Positions 60,853 through 64,000 of a stretch of DNA of 64,000 nt are shown piece after piece. Every line of letters begins with the position of its first letter. The stretch's first letter is position 1. The notes beneath the pieces were generated by a model. That model ran no database searches and was not told the DNA's origin. It saw nothing but the letters and a program-made list of their open reading frames with translations. The stretch comes from Chryseobacterium sp. (lineage in GTDB: Bacteria > Bacteroidota > Bacteroidia > Flavobacteriales > Weeksellaceae): positions 434,001 through 498,000 of the forward strand of contig NZ_JARBTK010000001.1 in NCBI RefSeq assembly GCF_029240215.1, given 5' to 3'. Both the position numbers and the translations under genes were made by a program.

Positions 60853-61875
60853 TTAATTTTTTCTTGATTCTAAATATTTTTGCCACTCCCAGACAGTTTT
60901 TAAAGCTTCCTCCAACGAAGTTTCAGATTTCCAGTTGAGTTCTTTTTCAGCTTTATCGGCGTTGGCGTAAGCTATCGTAATATCACCCTCTCTCCTATCA
61001 CAGATTTTATACGGCACAGCAACATTATTAGCCAATTCAAAAGCTTGTACCACTTCCAAAACTGACGAACCTTTCCCTGTTCCAAGATTGTAGATATCAA
61101 TTACAGTTTCTTCTGTATTTTTATTGATTAAGCTTTTTAAAGCAGCAACATGGGCTTTCGCCAAATCCACTACATAAATATAATCACGGATTGCTGTTCC
61201 ATCTTCTGTAGGATAATCATTTCCCCAAACATTCAATTTCTCACGAATTCCTGCAGCTGTCTGCATCACATAAGGAACCAGATTATTCGGAACTCCGATG
61301 GGTAATTCTCCTAATAAAGAAGATGGATGTGCGCCAATAGGATTAAAGTATCTCAAAAGACAGATTTTACTTTGATAAGCCTGAGCAAAATCTTTAAGGA
61401 TTTCTTCGCCCATCTGCTTTGTTTTTCCATAAACGCTTTCGGGCATTTTTAGCGGAGTATTTTCGTCGATTGGCATTTCATCTGCCTGCCCGTAAACGGT
61501 ACAAGAAGAACTAAAAATAAAGTTCGAAATTTTTCTTGCTTTAAATTCCTGCAAAATATTGATTAACGAAAACAAATTATTCTCATAATAATCAATTGGT
61601 TTTTCCTGACTTTCACCAACCGCTTTAAACGCTGCGAAATTGATACAGCCTTCAATATTGTGTGCATCAAAAACCTGATGCAGAAGTTCTTTTCTTTTTA
61701 AATCAAAAGGGTAAAAAATAGGTCGCTTACCTGTAATTTCCTCAATATTATTTAAAATAAATTTTTCCGAATTGGATAGATCATCTACAATAACTACTTC
61801 AAAGTTATTATTAATGAGTTCTACCACGGTGTGAGAACCGATGTATCCAAGTCCGCCTGTTACAAGTATTGCCAT
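60853..61875 (-). CDS. galE: UDP-glucose 4-epimerase
   Basis: A 340-residue extended SDR enzyme. NAD loop GGLGYIG at 7-13, catalytic Ser/Thr in SSSCTVYG near 122-129, Tyr149 and Lys153 in YGKTK. The run RYFNPIGAHPSSLLGE is typical of GalE. It supplies UDP-galactose (or the GalNAc form) for surface glycans. It sits in a four-gene operon with a sugar aminotransferase and a cytidylyltransferase. Confidence 0.95.
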   Translation of the reverse strand: MAILVTGGLGYIGSHTVVELINNNFEVVIVDDLSNSEKFILNNIEEITGKRPIFYPFDLKRKELLHQVFDAHNIEGCINFAAFKAVGESQEKPIDYYENNLFSLINILQEFKARKISNFIFSSSCTVYGQADEMPIDENTPLKMPESVYGKTKQMGEEILKDFAQAYQSKICLLRYFNPIGAHPSSLLGELPIGVPNNLVPYVMQTAAGIREKLNVWGNDYPTEDGTAIRDYIYVVDLAKAHVAALKSLINKNTEETVIDIYNLGTGKGSSVLEVVQAFELANNVAVPYKICDRREGDITIAYANADKAEKELNWKSETSLEEALKTVWEWQKYLESRKN

Positions 61876-61890
61876 TGTTTTTGTTAGTTT

Positions 61891-62340
61891 TTAATCATTT
61901 TGTCTTCCTATATTATCTATTTCACTTTTTGCTGATTGATGTTTAAAATAATTTATAAGTATTGCTGGTCCAACAACAAATAATATACTTACAAACAAAA
62001 AAGACCTAATATATAATCCTAAATCTGGATTTTTTTGATATCTACTATAAAAAAAAATTGCATTATAAAAGGTCATTAAAAGTAGAGAAATATATAAATA
62101 CTTAAACATATTTCTAGATTCTTTGAAAATACACACAAAAGCAATAATTAATAATGGCAATATTGTAAAATATAATATATAAACAGGCACTTCAAATGCA
62201 GAATACGCTTCCTCGATTCGATAGCCTCTTAATAAAATATTAAACGCATGATATGCATAAAATATCATCCAACCAAGAATAAATATTATTGTAAAAAAAT
62301 AAGCAAACTTATTTTTTAATATTCTTTCATCGTGAAGCAT
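61891..62340 (-). CDS. Small four-helix membrane protein, unknown
   Basis: A 149-residue protein with about four hydrophobic segments (for example YFFTIIFILGWMIFYAYHAF and VPVYILYFTILPLLIIAFVC) and a charged C-terminus. No family recognised. Coding sequence is more AT-rich than its neighbours (many TAT, ATA, AAA codons). It lies 3 bases after the aminotransferase gene and 15 before galE. It may be a late insertion into the polysaccharide operon or a membrane helper of it. Confidence 0.6.
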   Translation of the reverse strand: MLHDERILKNKFAYFFTIIFILGWMIFYAYHAFNILLRGYRIEEAYSAFEVPVYILYFTILPLLIIAFVCIFKESRNMFKYLYISLLLMTFYNAIFFYSRYQKNPDLGLYIRSFLFVSILFVVGPAILINYFKHQSAKSEIDNIGRQND

Positions 62341-62343
62341 AGC

Positions 62344-63468
62344 TTATTTTATAAACTCCAACACAGCATCCGTAATATACTTCAACTGCTCTTCATCCAA
62401 TTCTGTATGCATTGGAAGAGAAATCACCTGATCTAAAAGTTTATCTGTATTTACAAAATCTGCATCATTACTTTCCTGATAATATGCTTTTTGTTTTCTT
62501 AAAGCTACCGGGTAATAAATCATTGCAGGAATTTCTTTTTCAGTTAAGAATTTCTGCAACTCATTCCGTTTGCCATTTAGAATCCTTAAAGTATATTGAT
62601 GAAATACGTGTGTTGAGTACTCTGCTCTTTTTGGAGTTAAAATATTTTCGTTTCCGGCAAAAGCTTCGTCATAATAATCAGCAGCTTTTCTTCTTGCATC
62701 GTTATAAGAATCCAAATTTGGAAGTTTTTTTCTCAAAATTGCCGCCTGAATGCTATCCAATCTGGAATTTACTCCCACTTCATCATGATAATATCTTTCG
62801 TACATTCCATGATTGACGATTCCTCTTAAACGGTGTGCCAATTCATCATTGTTGGTGAAAATCGCTCCACCATCACCATAACAACCTAAATTTTTAGATG
62901 GAAAGAAAGAAGTTGTTCCTACTGTCGACATTGTTCCTGCGTGTCTTACACTTCCGTCCGAAAAAGTAAACTGAGAACCAATTGCCTGTGCATCGTCTTC
63001 GATCACAAATAAATTATGTTCTTCAGCAATTTTTAAAATCTCTTCCATATTCGCACACTGTCCGAAAATATGTACCGGAATAATTGCTTTAGTTTTCGGA
63101 GTAATTGCTTTTCTGATTTGCTCTGTTGAAATCGTAAACGTATCGTAATCTACATCTACCAATACAGATTTTAATTTAAGCAAATGAATGACTTCTACAG
63201 TTGCTGCAAAAGTAAAATCAGCAGTGATCACCTCATCACCTTCCTGTAAATCCAATGCCATTAAAGCAATTTGTAATGCATCTGTTCCGTTTGCACAAGG
63301 AATTACGTGTTTTACATCAAGATAAGTTTCCAGCTCATTCTGGAAAGATTTTACTTCAGGACCATTGATGAAAGCAGCTGAATCCATCACATTTAAAACC
63401 GCATTATCGACATCATTTTTTATTTTATAATACTGACTTTGCAAGTCAACCATCTGTATTTTTTTCAT
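62344..63468 (-). CDS. DegT/DnrJ/EryC1/StrS family sugar aminotransferase
   Basis: A 374-residue PLP enzyme. CANGTDALQIAL near 58, the cofactor Asp in VIEDDAQAIGS (155-165), and the Schiff-base Lys192 in TSFFPSKNLGCYGDGG. The sequence is near the WbpE/FdtB-like enzymes that put an amino group on a nucleotide-linked keto-sugar for O-antigen or capsule. It is the first gene of the operon, which continues with the small membrane protein, galE and the cytidylyltransferase. Confidence 0.92.
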   Translation of the reverse strand: MKKIQMVDLQSQYYKIKNDVDNAVLNVMDSAAFINGPEVKSFQNELETYLDVKHVIPCANGTDALQIALMALDLQEGDEVITADFTFAATVEVIHLLKLKSVLVDVDYDTFTISTEQIRKAITPKTKAIIPVHIFGQCANMEEILKIAEEHNLFVIEDDAQAIGSQFTFSDGSVRHAGTMSTVGTTSFFPSKNLGCYGDGGAIFTNNDELAHRLRGIVNHGMYERYYHDEVGVNSRLDSIQAAILRKKLPNLDSYNDARRKAADYYDEAFAGNENILTPKRAEYSTHVFHQYTLRILNGKRNELQKFLTEKEIPAMIYYPVALRKQKAYYQESNDADFVNTDKLLDQVISLPMHTELDEEQLKYITDAVLEFIK

Positions 63469-63635
63469 ACGTCAATTTTATTTTTCTAAGTTAAATGTAA
63501 CCGCTTTGCTTTGATGTTTTTTACGTAAGGCGTTGAACAGCGATTTCACCAACAAATATTTTCGTAAAAATAAGGATTTTAAAATCCTTTTAAAAATTTT
63601 ATTGAAATTGTTTTATCTTTATACAAAATAAATAG

Positions 63636-64000
63636 ATGAAAAGACTTTTATTATTTTGTTTTATAGCAGGTTATGGTTTCGTTCACGCACAAAGCGAACT
63701 GGTTTTTGTATACTTTAATAACAAACCCAATAAAGCTGCATTTTATGCAAATCCTTTATCAGAATTAACTCAGAAAGCACTGACACGAAGAACTACTTTG
63801 GGAATTCCGCTGAATGATCAGGACGCTCCTATCGAACAGTCATTTATCCAAAATCTACAAAATTTAGGATTTACCATCACCGATTCTTCTAAATGGTTGA
63901 ACGGGGTTGCTGTGACTGCAAATCAAGCTCAAGTAAATTTGATTAAAGCTCAATCTTTTGTACAGTCGGTAGAAAGTTTTGCGAAAAATTCTTCTCTTGT
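63636..64000 (+). CDS. Secreted S8 (subtilisin-like) serine protease, 5' part only
   Basis: The frame opens at ATG 63636 and runs past the window end (121 codons seen). The signal peptide ends VHAQ. The propeptide-like stretch (FVYFNNKPNKAAFYANPLSEL, seen in parts; LTRRTTLGIPLNDQDAPI) is typical of bacteroidete S8 proteases secreted by T9SS. The catalytic triad lies beyond the window, so activity cannot be judged. Confidence 0.7.
   Translation, partial: MKRLLLFCFIAGYGFVHAQSELVFVYFNNKPNKAAFYANPLSELTQKALTRRTTLGIPLNDQDAPIEQSFIQNLQNLGFTITDSSKWLNGVAVTANQAQVNLIKAQSFVQSVESFAKNSSL

Overview
The window looks like chromosomal DNA of a Chryseobacterium-like flavobacterium (Bacteroidota, Weeksellaceae). 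The DNA is AT-rich. Promoters match the Bacteroidota pattern TTG-N19-21-TAnnTTTG, and clear Shine-Dalgarno sequences are absent. A SecD-SecF fusion, a type IX secretion (T9SS) sorting domain, DUF2911 and DUF4421 proteins, an OMP_b-brl_3-type TonB receptor and an ArgF'-type transcarbamylase all fit. I see no rRNA, tRNA, CRISPR array or prophage.

Layout. 0-3.4 kb: a conserved structured element, a secreted dienelactone hydrolase, a small minus-strand operon (DUF2911, GNAT, cupin, zinc ribbon), and a RelE/ParE-type toxin whose antitoxin survives only as a C-terminal stub. 3.4-18.7 kb: the carbamoyl-phosphate region on the minus strand. It has pyrB, carA and carB, then an Lrp/AsnC regulator, then an arginine operon read from 18.6 kb downward: GNAT (argA-like), argG, argC, argD, argF', argB, argE, argH. 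The argF' product has Val90 at the residue that separates acetyl- from succinyl-ornithine carbamoyltransferases, so the pathway probably uses succinylated intermediates. Nearly every gap in this region carries a palindromic or tandem repeat. pyrB is preceded by a promoter, a 23-codon leader ORF, a hairpin plus U-rich stretch, and an intrinsic terminator. This is the architecture of UTP-sensitive attenuation known from enterobacterial pyrBI.

18.7-30 kb: a plus-strand carboxylate module. It has a regulator derived from the DNA-binding end of an IS1-like transposase, a porin, an MHS-type MFS transporter, two small membrane proteins, a solute-symporter/histidine-kinase fusion (CbrA-like), a receiver-only response regulator, a propionyl-CoA-synthetase-like enzyme and acetyl-CoA synthetase. 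The genes plausibly take up, sense and activate acetate or propionate. 30-35 kb: a stress-like small protein, the (p)ppGpp synthetase/hydrolase, NhaA and a YihY-family membrane protein.

35.5-39.3 kb: three tandem secreted paralogues with a GIGTTNP-type N-terminus, divergent from a membrane-anchored TPR/AraC regulator with candidate operator half-sites between them. 39.4-50.5 kb: mostly housekeeping genes (DUF4421, rlmH, trmL, TPR protein, PAP2 phosphatase, TatA, Tet-like MFS, SecDF, a T9SS-exported sugar dehydrogenase, hemN). 50.6-60.4 kb: an SGNH esterase, a beta-propeller protein, an amino-acid permease, pnuC, a low-complexity lipoprotein, dapF, mltG and a TonB-dependent receptor. 60.4-63.5 kb: a surface-polysaccharide operon (DegT aminotransferase, small membrane protein, galE, cytidylyltransferase). 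The window ends inside a secreted S8 protease gene.

The most unusual signals are the pyrB leader, degenerate 7-bp tandem repeats at four loci (one inside hemN), a repeat unit read in frame within argF', and the transposase-derived regulator at the head of the acetate module.
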